From the NCBI RefSeq assembly GCF_030362815.1, contig NZ_JAUCGR010000002.1:248001-312000 (forward strand): a DNA stretch of 64,000 bases. Direction: 5' to 3'. The translations under genes were made by a program, and so were the position numbers. Of the stretch, positions 24,809-34,661 are shown piece after piece (the stretch's first letter is position 1; every line of letters starts with the position of its first letter). The notes under the pieces are model-generated. The model worked only from the letters and a program-made list of their open reading frames with translations. It did not search any database and was not told where the DNA came from. The DNA is from Cellulomonas edaphi (GTDB lineage Bacteria > Actinomycetota > Actinomycetes > Actinomycetales > Cellulomonadaceae).

Positions 24809-25773
24809 CGGCCGGCCAGCTCGCCGTACGCCTCGAGCGCCGAACGAGCGGCGCCTGCCGCCTCCGCGGCGACCTGGGGCGGGTCGATGCTGAGCACCGA
24901 TCCCGCAACCTGGAGCAGGAGATGCTGCAGCCAGTCGCGGTTGACCACGCGCACGTCCACCTCGAACGAGCCGTCGTCGTGGTTGCGCACCGCCTCGACG
25001 GGCGTGACCTCGGCGACCCAGCGTGCGCGGCTGGCCAGGCGGAGCGTCACGAGCTCGGCAGACGGGGACGGCGCGAAGGTGTCGGCGTCCGGCGCGACGT
25101 CGTGCTCCTCGGCGGACTCGTCGAGCACCGTGGCGTCGAGCACCCTGTCCACGCGGAACAGCCGCTCGCCGTCGACCGCGCGGCACCAGCCCAGCAGGTA
25201 GGAGCGCTCGTCGTCCGTCACCAGCCGGATGGGGTCGACGTCCCGCTCGGTGGCCACGTCGGACGCGTTCACGTAGCGAATGTGCAGGCGCCGGCGGTCG
25301 CGCAGCGCGGTGGCGATCGCGGCGGTCGCGCCCGGGCTGCCCGACGCGGCCAGCGCGACGTCGACGGCCGCGGCGGCGTCCCCGGTGGCCGCCGTGAGCT
25401 TGGCGAGGGCGGACCGCAGCACGGCGGCCCGCTCGTCGTCGAGCGCGGGGCCGAGCGCACCGTCGAGCGCGCGGAGCGCGGCGACCAGGGAGACGGCCTC
25501 GCGCGCGCCGAGCCGCAGCGGCCGCGTCATGCCGCGCCCCTCCGTGAGGCGGACGACGCCCTGCTCGTACGACGACGCGTCGAAATCGATCAGGTCGTAC
25601 GGCAGGTAGCCGGGGGTGCCAGTGACCCACAGCAGCTCGACGTCCTGCATCACCTGGGCGGGGCTCACACCGAACTGCTCGGCGATCTCCCCCACCGGCA
25701 CGCCCTCGTGGCGGTCCAGGTACGCGATCATGCCGAGCATCCGCAGCAGGCGGTCACTCGCGCGGTCAGCCAC
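24805..25773 (-). CDS. pafC: WYL-domain transcriptional regulator PafC
   Basis: 322 residues. An N-terminal winged helix (LLRMLGMIAYLDRHEGVPVGEIAEQFGVSPAQVMQDV) is followed by a WYL ligand-binding domain (YLLGWCRAVDGERLFRVDRV) and the C-terminal extension of PafB/PafC proteins. With PafB it forms the heterodimer that activates the LexA-independent DNA-damage response in mycobacteria; in other actinobacteria the pair sits with the Pup-proteasome genes, absent from this window. GTG at 25773 overlaps the pafB stop by 8 bases, which couples synthesis of the two partners. Confidence 0.94.
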   Translation of the reverse strand: MADRASDRLLRMLGMIAYLDRHEGVPVGEIAEQFGVSPAQVMQDVELLWVTGTPGYLPYDLIDFDASSYEQGVVRLTEGRGMTRPLRLGAREAVSLVAALRALDGALGPALDDERAAVLRSALAKLTAATGDAAAAVDVALAASGSPGATAAIATALRDRRRLHIRYVNASDVATERDVDPIRLVTDDERSYLLGWCRAVDGERLFRVDRVLDATVLDESAEEHDVAPDADTFAPSPSAELVTLRLASRARWVAEVTPVEAVRNHDDGSFEVDVRVVNRDWLQHLLLQVAGSVLSIDPPQVAAEAAGAARSALEAYGELAGR

Positions 25774-26773
25774 GGGCGGGCTCCTTCGCGTCCAGGGCGG
25801 CCGCGGTGCGCAGCAGCGAGATGACGACGTCGCGCAACGACGCGGGCGCGAGCACGAGCACGGCGTCGCCGTAGCCCACGATCTCCTCGGCGAGCTCCCA
25901 CTGCGCGCGGTAGGGCACGCGGACCACCTCGCGGCCCGGCACGGGCCCGTGCGACTCGTCCGGGGCCTCGTCGTCGCGGACGTGGCGCATCCGCAGGGCG
26001 CTGGCCCGCTCGGGCAGTACGGCGAGCGTGGCCACGCCGCGCGTGCCGCTGTCCCACGAGGCCAGGGCGGTCGCGAGCTCGTTGTCGGTGGGGGCCTCGA
26101 ACGCTCCTGCGGCTCCGACGGGTCGCACGGGACCCTCGATCCGGCTCAGCCGGAAGGAGCGACTGGCCGCGCGGTCGCGGTCGCGGCCCACCAGCACCCA
26201 GCCGCCGCGTCGGGCCAGCAGCTTCCAGGGCTCGACGACGCGCGCGCGCACCTCGCCGGACGTCGCGGCGCGGTAGGTGAACCGCACGGCCTGGCGAGCC
26301 TGGACGGCGTCGACCAGCGGCGCGAACGCTCCGCCGCCGTCGCGCACGCGAGGGGTCAGGCCGGCGACCAGGTCGGTGGAACCGGGTGCCTGCCCGACCG
26401 CGCGAAGCTTGGTGAGCGCGCGCGAGGAGTCCGCGCGCAGCGAGCGGTCCTGCCACAGCTCGGCCGCCATCGTGAGCACGCCGAGCTCGGCTGCCGTCAG
26501 GTCGATGGGAGGCAGCGCGTAGGTGTCGAGGTCGATGCGGTAGCCGAAGTCGTCGCCGTGGCTCGCGTCGGTGACCGTCAGCACGGGCACGCCCAGCTCG
26601 CGCAGGGTGTCCTTGTCCCGCTCGAACATGCGCTCGAAGGCGTCGTCCGACGGCGCGTCGCCGTACCCGGCGACGGTGGTGCGCACCTGCTCCTTGGTCA
26701 TCCTGCCCGGGGTGTTGACCAGGGCGATGACGAGATTGAGCAGGCGCTCGGCTGCAGCGGGTGTCGTGGCCAT
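25766..26773 (-). CDS. pafB: WYL-domain transcriptional regulator PafB
   Basis: 335 residues, same architecture as PafC: N-terminal HTH (ERLLNLVIALVNTPGRMTKEQVRTTVAGYG), a central WYL domain (VRFTYRAATSGEVRARVVEPWKLLARRGGWVLVGRD) and a C-terminal domain. It is the partner subunit of PafC. ATG at 26773 follows the in-frame upstream codons that cover the divergent DUF3866 gene, so the downstream start is clear. It shares a short 33-base promoter region with that gene. Confidence 0.93.
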   Translation of the reverse strand: MATTPAAAERLLNLVIALVNTPGRMTKEQVRTTVAGYGDAPSDDAFERMFERDKDTLRELGVPVLTVTDASHGDDFGYRIDLDTYALPPIDLTAAELGVLTMAAELWQDRSLRADSSRALTKLRAVGQAPGSTDLVAGLTPRVRDGGGAFAPLVDAVQARQAVRFTYRAATSGEVRARVVEPWKLLARRGGWVLVGRDRDRAASRSFRLSRIEGPVRPVGAAGAFEAPTDNELATALASWDSGTRGVATLAVLPERASALRMRHVRDDEAPDESHGPVPGREVVRVPYRAQWELAEEIVGYGDAVLVLAPASLRDVVISLLRTAAALDAKEPARG

Positions 26774-26806
26774 CGGGTCCACCGTAGTGGCCGGTAGCGT
26801 GGAGCG

Positions 26807-27916
26807 GTGATCACGTGGCGTGCGGGTGTCGTGGAGTCTGTGGCGGCCACGTGGCCCGGCGCGACGGAGCTGCGCGTGGCGCTCGACGAGCCGTGGGCCG
26901 ACCCGTTGCTCCCGGCCCGGGTCAAGGGGCTCGCCTACTCCGAGCTCGTCGGCACGATCGCGGTCGGCGACCGCGTGCTGCTCAACGTCACGGCCCTTGC
27001 CCGGGGGCTGGGCACTGGTGGCTACGCGTTGGTCGTGGCGCTCGACGGGCGCCTGCCGGACGACCGCCCCGCGGGACCTGGCCACCTCGTCAAGGCGCGC
27101 TACACGCCGCTGCAGGCCATGGTGCTGGGTGTCGACGACCAGGAGTCGGAGCACCACGACCTGCTGCGCGACGCGGACGACCTGCGCGGCATGCCCGTCG
27201 TCGTGGCAGACCTGCACTCCGCCCTGCCGGCCATCATCGCCGGTGCGCGCCTCGCCGCCGGCCGCCCGCTGCGCGTCGCGTACGTCATGACCGACGGCGG
27301 CGCCCTGCCCGCGTGGTTCTCCCGCTCTGTCGCGGGGCTCCGCGAGGCCGGGTGGCTCGAGTCCTGCATCACGACGGGTCAGGCGTTCGGCGGCGACCTC
27401 GAGGCGGTCACCGTGCACACCGGCCTCCTCGCGGCCAAGCACGTCGTCGGCGCGGACCTGGCGGTGGTCGCGCAGGGCCCGGGCAACCTTGGCACGGGCA
27501 CCCAGTTCGGGTTCTCGGGCGTGGCGGCGGGCGAGGCCGTCAACGCGGCGGTGGTGCTGCGCGGCCGGCCCGTCGCCTCGTTGCGCGTGTCCGGCGCCGA
27601 CGAGCGCGCCCGCCACCACGGTGTGTCCCACCACTCGCTCACCGCCTACGGGCGGGTCGCGATGCGCCCGGCCGACGTGCCCGTCCCCGTGCTCGAGGGC
27701 GAGGTCGCCGCGCTCAACGACGTCATCGCCGAGCAGGTGTCCTACCTCGCCGTCATGCACCGGCTCGTCGAGGTCCCCGCGGGGGCGGACGTGCGCGCGG
27801 CGCTCGAGGAGAGCCCCGTGCGGCTGTCCACCATGGGCCGCGGCCTCGACCAGGACCCGGCGGCGTTCCTCGCCGCGGCCGTGGCCGGCGTCCACGCCGC
27901 GCACCTGCTGGGCTGA
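26807..27916 (+). CDS. DUF3866 family protein
   Basis: 369 residues, the only plus-strand gene inside the large minus-strand block. It matches DUF3866 throughout: ARVKGLAYSELVGTIAVGDRVLLNVTALARGLGTGGYALVVA near the start, RYTPLQAMVLGVDDQES, MPVVVADLHSALPA, GGALPAWFSRSV and PGNLGTGTQFGFSGVAAGEAVN. The family is uncharacterised. Start GTG 26807 is the first of the frame, 33 bases from the divergent pafB. It converges on the PH-domain gene with 4 bases between stops. Confidence 0.9.
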   Translation: MITWRAGVVESVAATWPGATELRVALDEPWADPLLPARVKGLAYSELVGTIAVGDRVLLNVTALARGLGTGGYALVVALDGRLPDDRPAGPGHLVKARYTPLQAMVLGVDDQESEHHDLLRDADDLRGMPVVVADLHSALPAIIAGARLAAGRPLRVAYVMTDGGALPAWFSRSVAGLREAGWLESCITTGQAFGGDLEAVTVHTGLLAAKHVVGADLAVVAQGPGNLGTGTQFGFSGVAAGEAVNAAVVLRGRPVASLRVSGADERARHHGVSHHSLTAYGRVAMRPADVPVPVLEGEVAALNDVIAEQVSYLAVMHRLVEVPAGADVRAALEESPVRLSTMGRGLDQDPAAFLAAAVAGVHAAHLLG

Positions 27917-27920
27917 GCCC

Positions 27921-28394
27921 TCAGTCGTCCCGCGGGGTCGCCGTGTGCACGGCGACGAGGGTGGCCAGCCGCTGCGCCTCGGCGGACGCGCGCTCGCCGT
28001 CCGCGCGCTGCACGCCCATGACCGCGAGCGTGTCGCCGTCGGCCAGGTCCAGCTGCACCCACGGGCGGCCGGAGCCGAACCGCACCGAGACCACCTCGGC
28101 CCACTCCAGCCGCGTGGTGATCATGAGGTTGCGCACCACGAGGCCGTCGGGCGACGGCAGCGCGGCCACCGAGCCCTCGCGCCAGCAGAACCAGACGATG
28201 AGCGCACCCAGGAGGGCGAAGCCGATCTGGTCCCCCGGACCCAGCTCGGGGATGGCCACGATCACGGCCACGGTGCCGAGCACCACCACGACGGCCATGA
28301 CGGCGGTGACGATCCGGGCCAGCCGCGGCCGGAACGGTGCGTACCGCGCGTCCCCCGTCGGCTCCACCACGGTCCGGCTCCTCAGAGCCGGCAC
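27921..28394 (-). CDS. PH-domain membrane protein (Rv1417-like)
   Basis: 157 residues. Two membrane helices (about residues 27-48 and 55-70) precede a bacterial PH domain: [53 protein letters not shown]. Such proteins are anchored in the membrane; their ligand is unknown. GTG at 28394 overlaps the hisG stop by 13 bases. In Mycobacterium a similar protein (Rv1417) follows ribH, so its place downstream of the rib-his genes appears conserved. Confidence 0.85.
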   Translation of the reverse strand: MPALRSRTVVEPTGDARYAPFRPRLARIVTAVMAVVVVLGTVAVIVAIPELGPGDQIGFALLGALIVWFCWREGSVAALPSPDGLVVRNLMITTRLEWAEVVSVRFGSGRPWVQLDLADGDTLAVMGVQRADGERASAEAQRLATLVAVHTATPRDD

Positions 28395-29230
28395 GCGTGG
28401 ATGGACGTCACCAGGATGGCGCGCGCGCCGACGCCGTACAGGGCGTCCATGACGCGGTTGGTCTCTTCGCGGCGCACCATGGCGCGCACGGCGGACCAGT
28501 CGCGGTTGTGCAGCGGGCTCACCGTCGGGGACTCCAGCCCCGGCGTGATGGCCACGGCCTGCTCCACCAGGGTGGTCGGCACGTCGTAGTCCATGAGCAC
28601 GTACTGCTGGGCGGTCAGGACACCCTGCAGCCGGCGGGTGAGCACGTCGAGGCCCGCGGGTGCGTCCACGTCGGAGCGGCGCACCAGCACCGCCTCGGAG
28701 CGCAGGATCGGGTCGCCGAAGATCTCCAGCCCGGCGGCACGCAGCGTCGTGCCGGTCTCGACGACGTCGGCGATCACGTCGGCCACGCCGAGGCGGATCG
28801 CGGTCTCGACGGCACCGTCGAGGCGCACGACCCCGGCAGGCGTGACACCCAGGCCGCGCAGGTACTCCGCGACGAGCACGGGGTAGCTGGTCGCGACGCG
28901 GTGGCCGTCCACCTGCTGCACGGTCGAGATGCCGCCCGCGTTCGCCGCGAAGCGGAACGTCGAGCGCCCGAAGCCGAGCGGCAGGTGCTCGACCGCGTCG
29001 GACTCGGAGTCGAGCATGAGGTCACGACCGGTGATGCCGACGTCGACCGTGCCGGCTCCGACGTAGACCGCGATGTCGCGCGGACGCAGGAAGAAGAACT
29101 CGACGTCGTTGTCCGGGTCCGGCAGCACCAGCTCACGGCTGTCGCGGCGCTGGCGGTAGCCCGCCTCCTTGAGCATGGCGGCGGCGGGCTCCGACAGGGA
29201 GCCCTTGTTGGGAACGGCGATCCTCAGCAC
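28382..29230 (-). CDS. hisG: ATP phosphoribosyltransferase (long form)
   Basis: 282 residues, the long HisG form that carries its own C-terminal regulatory domain. [25 protein letters not shown] begins the fold; [15 protein letters not shown] binds substrate; [21 protein letters not shown] sequence ([14 protein letters not shown]) binds PRPP. It carries out the first step of histidine synthesis, ATP plus PRPP to phosphoribosyl-ATP, with feedback by histidine at the C-terminal domain. GTG at 29230 is 15 bases past the hisE stop. No other his genes besides hisE are in the window. Confidence 0.96.
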   Translation of the reverse strand: MLRIAVPNKGSLSEPAAAMLKEAGYRQRRDSRELVLPDPDNDVEFFFLRPRDIAVYVGAGTVDVGITGRDLMLDSESDAVEHLPLGFGRSTFRFAANAGGISTVQQVDGHRVATSYPVLVAEYLRGLGVTPAGVVRLDGAVETAIRLGVADVIADVVETGTTLRAAGLEIFGDPILRSEAVLVRRSDVDAPAGLDVLTRRLQGVLTAQQYVLMDYDVPTTLVEQAVAITPGLESPTVSPLHNRDWSAVRAMVRREETNRVMDALYGVGARAILVTSIHACRL

Positions 29231-29245
29231 GCAGCGAGGTCCTTT

Positions 29246-29509
29246 CTACAGGTGGGTGTAGACGTCGGCGAGGGTCAGGCCGCGCGCGAGCATGAGGACC
29301 TGGAGGTGGTAGAGGAGCTGCGAAATCTCCTCGGCCGTGCGCTCCTCGCCCTCGAACTCGGCGGCCATCCACACCTCGGCGGCCTCCTCGACGATCTTCT
29401 TGCCGATCGCATGGACGCCGGCGTCCAGCTCGGCAACCGTGCCCGAGCCCTCGGGGCGGGTCGCGGCCTTCTCGGCGAGCTCGGCGAACAAGGAGTCGAA
29501 GGTCTTCAC
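29246..29509 (-). CDS. hisE: Phosphoribosyl-ATP diphosphatase
   Basis: 87 residues, normal for a stand-alone HisE. The all-helical pyrophosphohydrolase core is clear: [15 protein letters not shown] with the acidic EExxE metal motif and [23 protein letters not shown]. It removes pyrophosphate from phosphoribosyl-ATP in step two of histidine synthesis. GTG at 29509 overlaps the stop of the upstream transporter gene as GTGA, joining the his pair to the riboflavin genes. Confidence 0.95.
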   Translation of the reverse strand: MKTFDSLFAELAEKAATRPEGSGTVAELDAGVHAIGKKIVEEAAEVWMAAEFEGEERTAEEISQLLYHLQVLMLARGLTLADVYTHL

Positions 29510-30207
29510 TCGGCCAACACTAGGGGCTGCTCCGGCCGGCCCTCGCCGCCGTCCGAGGGCCGGTCGCGCTGGCGCCACCAGACCACGAAGCCCCACAGGA
29601 CCACGGCCGCGTACACCGTGTAGAGCAGTGCGGACGGGTAGTAGCCGGCGCTGAACAGCAGCGGCACCCCCACCGCGTCCACCGCGATCCAGATGAGCCA
29701 GAACTCGATCCAGCCCCGCGCCATCCCGTACGTGGCCAGGAACGAGCCCGTGAAGATCCACGCGTCCGCCCACGGCCCGTAGGAGTCGAGCGCGCGGAAG
29801 ATCTGCGCGAACACGACGGTGCCGACGACGGCCACCGTGCCGATGATCATCCAGCCCCTGCGCCCCGCCCAGTGCGGCACGACGGGCGGCGCGTCCTGGT
29901 CGCCGCGCGCCCGGCCCGCCGCGCGAGCGTCGCGCCACCGCATCCAGCCCCACACCGACACGACGATGAAGAACACCTGGCGGCCGGCCTGCCCGTACAG
30001 GTCACGGTTCTGCGGCGTGTGGAACACGCCGCCAAGGAACACCGTGAAGAGCAGCACGTTGCCCACGATGCCCACGGGCCACGCCCAGACCCGGCGCCGC
30101 ATGCCACCGATGGCGGACGCGAGCCCGAACCCGTTGCCGACGATCTCCCGCCAGAGGATGGGGTGGCCCGCGATGGTCCACGTCGCGTCGAAGAGCCAGT
30201 TGTGCAC
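29506..30207 (-). CDS. ribM: PnuC-family transporter, probable riboflavin transporter RibM/PnuX
   Basis: 233 residues with about seven membrane segments and PnuC-family sequence ([78 protein letters not shown]). Classic PnuC moves nicotinamide riboside, but in Corynebacterium and Streptomyces a PnuC-like protein (PnuX/RibM) encoded with rib genes carries riboflavin. This gene starts on the last base of the ribH stop (TAGTG) and lies behind an FMN riboswitch, so RibM is the better guess. It also ends overlapped by hisE. The start GTG 30207 is fixed by this coupling. Confidence 0.85.
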   Translation of the reverse strand: MHNWLFDATWTIAGHPILWREIVGNGFGLASAIGGMRRRVWAWPVGIVGNVLLFTVFLGGVFHTPQNRDLYGQAGRQVFFIVVSVWGWMRWRDARAAGRARGDQDAPPVVPHWAGRRGWMIIGTVAVVGTVVFAQIFRALDSYGPWADAWIFTGSFLATYGMARGWIEFWLIWIAVDAVGVPLLFSAGYYPSALLYTVYAAVVLWGFVVWWRQRDRPSDGGEGRPEQPLVLAE

Positions 30208-30671
30208 TAGAGCCCCCGCAGCGCGACGACGGTGGCGACGGCCGCCTCGGCGGCCTCCGCGCCCTTGTCTTCGTGCGATCCGGGCAGGCCGGCCCGGTCG
30301 ACGGCCTGGGCCTCGTCGTCGCACGTGAGCACGCCGAAGCCGACGGGGACACCGGTCTGCACGGCCACGTCGGTCAGGCCGAGGGTCGCCGCCTGGCACA
30401 CGTACTCGAAGTGCGGCGTGCCTCCCCGGATGACGACGCCGAGGGCCACCACCGCGTCGGCGCTCGCCGCCGCCGCGCGGGCGGCGACGGGCAGCTCGAA
30501 CGTCCCCGGGACGCGGATCTCGGTGACCTCGGTGACGTTCGCCGCGGCGAGCGCGCGGCGCGCGCCGGCCAGCAGGCCGTCCATCACCTGCGTGTGCCAG
30601 CTCGCGGCGACGACGACGACGCGCAGGCCCGTCCCGTCGACCGACAGCGTGGGTGCGCCTGCACCGCTCAT
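30207..30671 (-). CDS. ribH: 6,7-dimethyl-8-ribityllumazine synthase
   Basis: 154 residues, usual length. [24 protein letters not shown] starts the lumazine synthase fold; [15 protein letters not shown] and the [19 protein letters not shown] segment, with its catalytic His, are conserved. It condenses the ribitylamino-pyrimidine with 3,4-dihydroxy-2-butanone-4-phosphate. The ATG overlaps the ribBA stop (ATGA). Confidence 0.96.
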   Translation of the reverse strand: MSGAGAPTLSVDGTGLRVVVVAASWHTQVMDGLLAGARRALAAANVTEVTEIRVPGTFELPVAARAAAASADAVVALGVVIRGGTPHFEYVCQAATLGLTDVAVQTGVPVGFGVLTCDDEAQAVDRAGLPGSHEDKGAEAAEAAVATVVALRGL

Positions 30672-31999
30672 ACCAGGTCCTCCAGGTTCTCGAAAGCGTG
30701 GTCACCGGTGTCGGTGCCGGCCGCGGCGGGCGCCGCCCGCGTGGGCATGACGGGGATGGGTTCGCGGGCGTCGAGGTCCAGGACGTGGCCCATCGACGTC
30801 GCCTTGGTCCGCAGGTAGGCCTCGTTGTGCGGCGTCCGCCCGACGAGCAGACCGTGCACGTCGCTGACCTCGATGCCATGCGCACGCAGCCCGGCCACCT
30901 TCGCGGGGTTGTTGGTCAGCAGGCTCACGCTGCGCACGCCCAGGTCGGCCAGGATGGCGGCGGCCGCGCCGTACTCGCGGCGGTCGGCGGGCCACCCGAG
31001 GTCGAGGTTGGCCTGCACCGTGTCGCGCCCGTCGTCCTGCAGGGCGTACGCCGCGACCTTGGCCAGCAGCCCGATCCCCCGCCCCTCGTGCCCGCGCAGG
31101 TACACGACGGCGCCGCCCTGCTCGGCCGCCAGCTGCAGCGCGGCGTCGAGCTGCGGCCCGCAGTCGCAGCGGGCCGACCCGAACGCGTCGCCCGTGAGGC
31201 ACTCGGAGTGCACGCGGACCACCGGGTGCGCGGAGAGGCCCGTCGTCGGAACCAGCGCGACGTGCTCGTCACCCGTGCGCAGGTCGCGGTAGCCGTGGAT
31301 GCGGAAGTCGCCGTGCTTGGTGGGCAGGTAGGCGGTGTGGGTCGCATGGACCCGCTGCATGGTGGCCGGGGCCTCCGTGACGACCTCGTCGTCGTGCTCG
31401 CGCCGCCACGCGACGAGGTCCTCGATGGTGATGAGCACCAGACCCTCGTCCGCGGCGAGCCGCGCCGCCGCGGGCAACCGCGTCATGGTGCCGTCGTCGT
31501 TCACCAGCTCGGCGATCGCACCCACCGGCTCCAGCCCGGCCAGGCGGCACAGGTCGACCGCGGCCTCGGTGTGACCGGCCCGGTGGAGCACGCCCCCGGG
31601 GACCGCGCGCAGCGGCAGCACGTGACCGGGGCGGATGAGGTCTCCGCGGCCCGACGACGGGTCGGCGAGCACGTGAAGCGTGCGCGCGCGGTCTGCCGCA
31701 GAGATGCCGGTGGTCACGCCCGTCGCCGCGTCGACGGTCACGGTGTACGCCGTGCGCCGCGGGTCCTGGCTCTTGGGCACCATCAGCGGCAGGTCCAGCG
31801 CGTCGGCGCGCGCGGCCGGCATCGGGGCGCACAGGTAGCCCGAGGAGTGTCGGATGGTCCAGGCGATCCACTCCGTGGTCGCCGACTGCGCGGCGAGGAT
31901 CACGTCGGCCTCGTTCTCCCGGTCCGGGGAGTCGGCGACCAGCACGGGCCGCCCCTGCCGCAGCGCGTCGAGCGCCTGCTCGATCGTGCCCGTGGTCAT
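30668..31999 (-). CDS. ribBA: Bifunctional DHBP synthase / GTP cyclohydrolase II
   Basis: 443 residues with two domains. Residues 1-205 are 3,4-dihydroxy-2-butanone-4-phosphate synthase ([43 protein letters not shown]). Residues 210-415 are GTP cyclohydrolase II, with the zinc Cys in [20 protein letters not shown] and the [22 protein letters not shown] loop. Together they make both precursors of riboflavin, from ribulose-5-phosphate and GTP. ATG at 31999 overlaps the ribE stop. The C-terminus extends about 30 residues past the catalytic core. Confidence 0.96.
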   Translation of the reverse strand: MTTGTIEQALDALRQGRPVLVADSPDRENEADVILAAQSATTEWIAWTIRHSSGYLCAPMPAARADALDLPLMVPKSQDPRRTAYTVTVDAATGVTTGISAADRARTLHVLADPSSGRGDLIRPGHVLPLRAVPGGVLHRAGHTEAAVDLCRLAGLEPVGAIAELVNDDGTMTRLPAAARLAADEGLVLITIEDLVAWRREHDDEVVTEAPATMQRVHATHTAYLPTKHGDFRIHGYRDLRTGDEHVALVPTTGLSAHPVVRVHSECLTGDAFGSARCDCGPQLDAALQLAAEQGGAVVYLRGHEGRGIGLLAKVAAYALQDDGRDTVQANLDLGWPADRREYGAAAAILADLGVRSVSLLTNNPAKVAGLRAHGIEVSDVHGLLVGRTPHNEAYLRTKATSMGHVLDLDAREPIPVMPTRAAPAAAGTDTGDHAFENLEDLV

Positions 32000-32601
32000 C
32001 GCAGGACCCCCGCCGTGGTCAGCAGCCGTTCGGTGTACTTGGCGAGCACGTCGACCTCCAGGTTCACGCGGTCCCCCGCGCCGAGGCGCCCGAGCGTCGT
32101 GGCCTCGAGCGTGGTGGGGATCAGGGAGACCCCGAACGAGTCGTCGCCGACGTGGGTCACGGTCAGCGAGATCCCGGAGACGGCGATCGACCCCTTCTCC
32201 GCGACGTACCGTGCGAGCTCGGGGTCGAGTGCGATCTCGACCTCGTCCCACCGCGGGCCGGGGGTCCGGCGCAGGATCGAGCCGACGCCGTCGACGTGTC
32301 CCTGCACCACGTGGCCGCCGTACCGGCCGCCCACGGCCAGGGCGCGCTCCAGGTTCACGGGGCTCCCGGGCTCGAGGTCGCCGAGCGCCGTGCGGCGCAA
32401 CGACTCCGGCATCACGTCCGCACCGAACGTCCCGTCTCCGGGCAGGTCGGTCACGGTGAGGCAGACGCCCGAGACGGCGATGGAGTCGCCGGGCCGCGCG
32501 TCGCTGACGACGAGGGGCCCGCGCACGGTCAGGCGTGCGTCGCCGTCGCCGTGCTCGATGCTCTCGACCACGCCGATCTCTTCGATGATGCCGGTGAACA
32601 T
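31996..32601 (-). CDS. ribE: Riboflavin synthase, alpha subunit
   Basis: 201 residues made of two lumazine-binding repeats. The start MFTGIIEEIGVVESIE is diagnostic; repeat one has IAVSGVCLTVTDL, repeat two IAVSGISLTVTHVGDD, and GGHVVQGHVDGVG lies between. The enzyme dismutates two lumazines to riboflavin. The ATG at 32601 shares one base with the ribD stop. Confidence 0.96.
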   Translation of the reverse strand: MFTGIIEEIGVVESIEHGDGDARLTVRGPLVVSDARPGDSIAVSGVCLTVTDLPGDGTFGADVMPESLRRTALGDLEPGSPVNLERALAVGGRYGGHVVQGHVDGVGSILRRTPGPRWDEVEIALDPELARYVAEKGSIAVSGISLTVTHVGDDSFGVSLIPTTLEATTLGRLGAGDRVNLEVDVLAKYTERLLTTAGVLR

Positions 32602-33701
32602 CAGGGCTCCTGGTCTGTGCTGGGACGGGCCGCGGTCTGGGCGGCGGCTTCGGCGGCGGGGGTGGCGACGACGAGCACGTCGGGGCCGAGCGGGAGGACC
32701 GACCGTGTCACGAGGCGCACGGCGTCGTCGATCGTGGCGACGCCGAGGTCGTCGACAGCCGACCGTCCCGCGCCGAGCAGCACCGGCGCGACGTAGGCGT
32801 GCACCTCGTCGACCACGCCGGCGCGCAGGAACGCGGTCGCCAGGGTGGGTCCGCCCTCCACGAGCACGTGCCGGACGCCGCGAGACGCGAGCTCGGCGAG
32901 CACGGCGTGCGGGTCGTGAGTGCGCACGTGCACCAGCTCGCCCCCCGGGCCACGCAGCGCCGCGTCGGCTGGCAGGTCGCGCAGCCCGACGACGACGCGC
33001 ACCGGCTGGTGCTCGTGCAGCGACCCGTCCGCCGACCGCGCGGTCAGGCTCGGGTCGTCCGCCAGCGCGGTGCCCGTGCCGACCGCGATGGCGTCGACCT
33101 CGCCGCGCAGGTCGTGCGCGTGCTGGCGCGCCACGGGGCCGGTGATCCACCGGCTCGACCCGTCGGCGGCGGCGATCCTGCCGTCGAGCGACGACGCGAT
33201 CTTGAGCGTGACGAACGGCCGGTCGCGCTCGACCGCGTGCACCCACGCTCCGAGGACCTGCCGGCCCTCGTCGGCGAGCACGCCGGCGAGCACGTCGACG
33301 CCCTCGGCACGCAGGCGTGCGGCTCCCCCCGCGGCGAGCGGGTTCGGGTCGCTGACCGAGACCACGACGCGCGCGACGCCCGCGGCCAGGAGCGCCTCGC
33401 TGCACGGACCCGTGCGGCCGGTGTGGTTGCACGGCTCCAAGGTCACGACGGCGGTCGCACCCCGCGTGTCGTGCCGCTGCGCCGCGGCGTCCGCGAGGGC
33501 CGCGACCTCGGCGTGCGGCGTGCCCGCTCCGCGGTGCCAGCCCTCGCCGATCGTCTGCCCGTCGGGTGCCAGCAGCACGCACCCGACCCGGGGGTTGGGG
33601 TCGACCGCCGGTCCGCGGCGCGCGAGCTCGAAGGCACGCCGCATGGCCGCGGACTCCTGGGGGGTCGCGGAGTCGACACGCGAGCTCGTCGTGCTGGTCA
33701 T
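32601..33701 (-). CDS. ribD: Bifunctional deaminase/reductase RibD
   Basis: 366 residues. The N-terminal deaminase domain has the zinc motif HAEVAAL with PCNHTGRTGPCSEALL; the C-terminal reductase domain begins near residue 150 (RPFVTLKIASSLDGRIAAADGSSRWITG) and has VRHVLVEGGPTLATAFL. The two steps follow GTP cyclohydrolase II in riboflavin synthesis. ATG at 33701 has GGGAGG close upstream; earlier in-frame codons run into the riboswitch and are excluded. First gene of the rib unit. Confidence 0.96.
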   Translation of the reverse strand: MTSTTSSRVDSATPQESAAMRRAFELARRGPAVDPNPRVGCVLLAPDGQTIGEGWHRGAGTPHAEVAALADAAAQRHDTRGATAVVTLEPCNHTGRTGPCSEALLAAGVARVVVSVSDPNPLAAGGAARLRAEGVDVLAGVLADEGRQVLGAWVHAVERDRPFVTLKIASSLDGRIAAADGSSRWITGPVARQHAHDLRGEVDAIAVGTGTALADDPSLTARSADGSLHEHQPVRVVVGLRDLPADAALRGPGGELVHVRTHDPHAVLAELASRGVRHVLVEGGPTLATAFLRAGVVDEVHAYVAPVLLGAGRSAVDDLGVATIDDAVRLVTRSVLPLGPDVLVVATPAAEAAAQTAARPSTDQEP

Positions 33702-33797
33702 CGCCACCTCCCGAACGCCCATGACGGCTCCGGGGTCGGCGCAGCCGGAACGGTCCGGCCAGCCACGGCGCACGGCTGTGCCGCGCGTCGCCACGTA

Positions 33798-33922
33798 CTT
33801 CTCCCATCCGGACTTTCACCGTCGGTCCTGGAGTTCCACCAGGTCAACCGCACCGCCCCGAAGGACGAGCGGGTCGCGGACTGTCACCGCCGGCTCGGAA
33901 TTGCACCGACCCCGGAGCACGT
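33798..33922 (-). ncRNA. FMN riboswitch (RFN element)
   Basis: Read on the minus strand, the 5' part has GGTCGGTGCAATTCCGAG and CAGTCCGCGACC, followed by a variable arm, then CCTGGTGGAACTCCAGGACC and the hallmark GACGGTGAAAGTCCGGATGG ending in GAGAAG. These blocks and their order are those of the FMN aptamer. The 3' boundary is about 97 bases before the ribD ATG. Binding of FMN should lower expression of the downstream rib genes; whether by termination or by hiding the ribosome site is not decided, since no classic T-rich terminator was seen. Confidence 0.95.
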
Positions 33923-33986
33923 GTTGCTCTTGAGCCAACGATGATGCCACACGGCGCATTCCCGCTGGTCGCGGGGCGCGCGCATC

Positions 33987-34637
33987 TCAGGATGCGAGCC
34001 GGCGCAGCTCCTCGATCTCGGCGGCCGGGTCCTCGGCACCGTAGACGGCCGAGCCCGCGACGAAGACGTTGGCGCCGGCCTGCGCGATCCGCGCGATGGT
34101 CCCGCGCGCGACCCCGCCATCCACCTGGATCCACGTGTCCGCGCCGGCCTCGTCGATCGCTGCGCGGGTCCGCCGGATCTTGGGCAGCGTGCCCTCGATG
34201 AAGGACTGCCCACCGAACCCGGGCTCGACCGTCATGACCAGGATCATGTCGATCTCGTCGAGCAGGTCGAGCAACGGCTCGACGGGCGTCGCCGGTCGCA
34301 GGGCGACCCCCACGCGCGCTCCCCCGGCTCGCAGCTCGCGCGCGAGCCGCACGGGCGCCTGCGCGGCCTCGAGATGGAACGTGACGGACGCCGCACCCGC
34401 CTCGGCGTAGGCGGGTGCCCAGCGGTCGGCGTCCTCGATCATCAGGTGCAGGTCGAGCGGGACCGGGGACACCTCGGCCAGCCGCGTCACCACCGGGGCG
34501 CCGATCGTGAGGTTGGGCACGAAGTGGTTGTCCATGACGTCGACGTGGGCGAAGTCCGCGTTCGCGATCCGCCCGAGGTCGCGCTCGAGGTTGGCGAAGT
34601 CGGCGGACAGGATGCTGGGGTTGATCAGCGCGGGCAC
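33987..34637 (-). CDS. rpe: Ribulose-phosphate 3-epimerase
   Basis: 216 residues of a TIM barrel. [36 protein letters not shown] (metal ligands) and DLHLMIED are typical; [18 protein letters not shown] and [13 protein letters not shown] complete the signature. It interconverts ribulose-5-phosphate and xylulose-5-phosphate, and so feeds the RibB half of RibBA, whose gene is nearby. GTG at 34637. The riboswitch for ribD begins about 65 bases after its stop. Confidence 0.96.
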   Translation of the reverse strand: MPALINPSILSADFANLERDLGRIANADFAHVDVMDNHFVPNLTIGAPVVTRLAEVSPVPLDLHLMIEDADRWAPAYAEAGAASVTFHLEAAQAPVRLARELRAGGARVGVALRPATPVEPLLDLLDEIDMILVMTVEPGFGGQSFIEGTLPKIRRTRAAIDEAGADTWIQVDGGVARGTIARIAQAGANVFVAGSAVYGAEDPAAEIEELRRLAS

Positions 34638-34661
34638 GCCGTCAGCCTAGCCGCGCACTCC

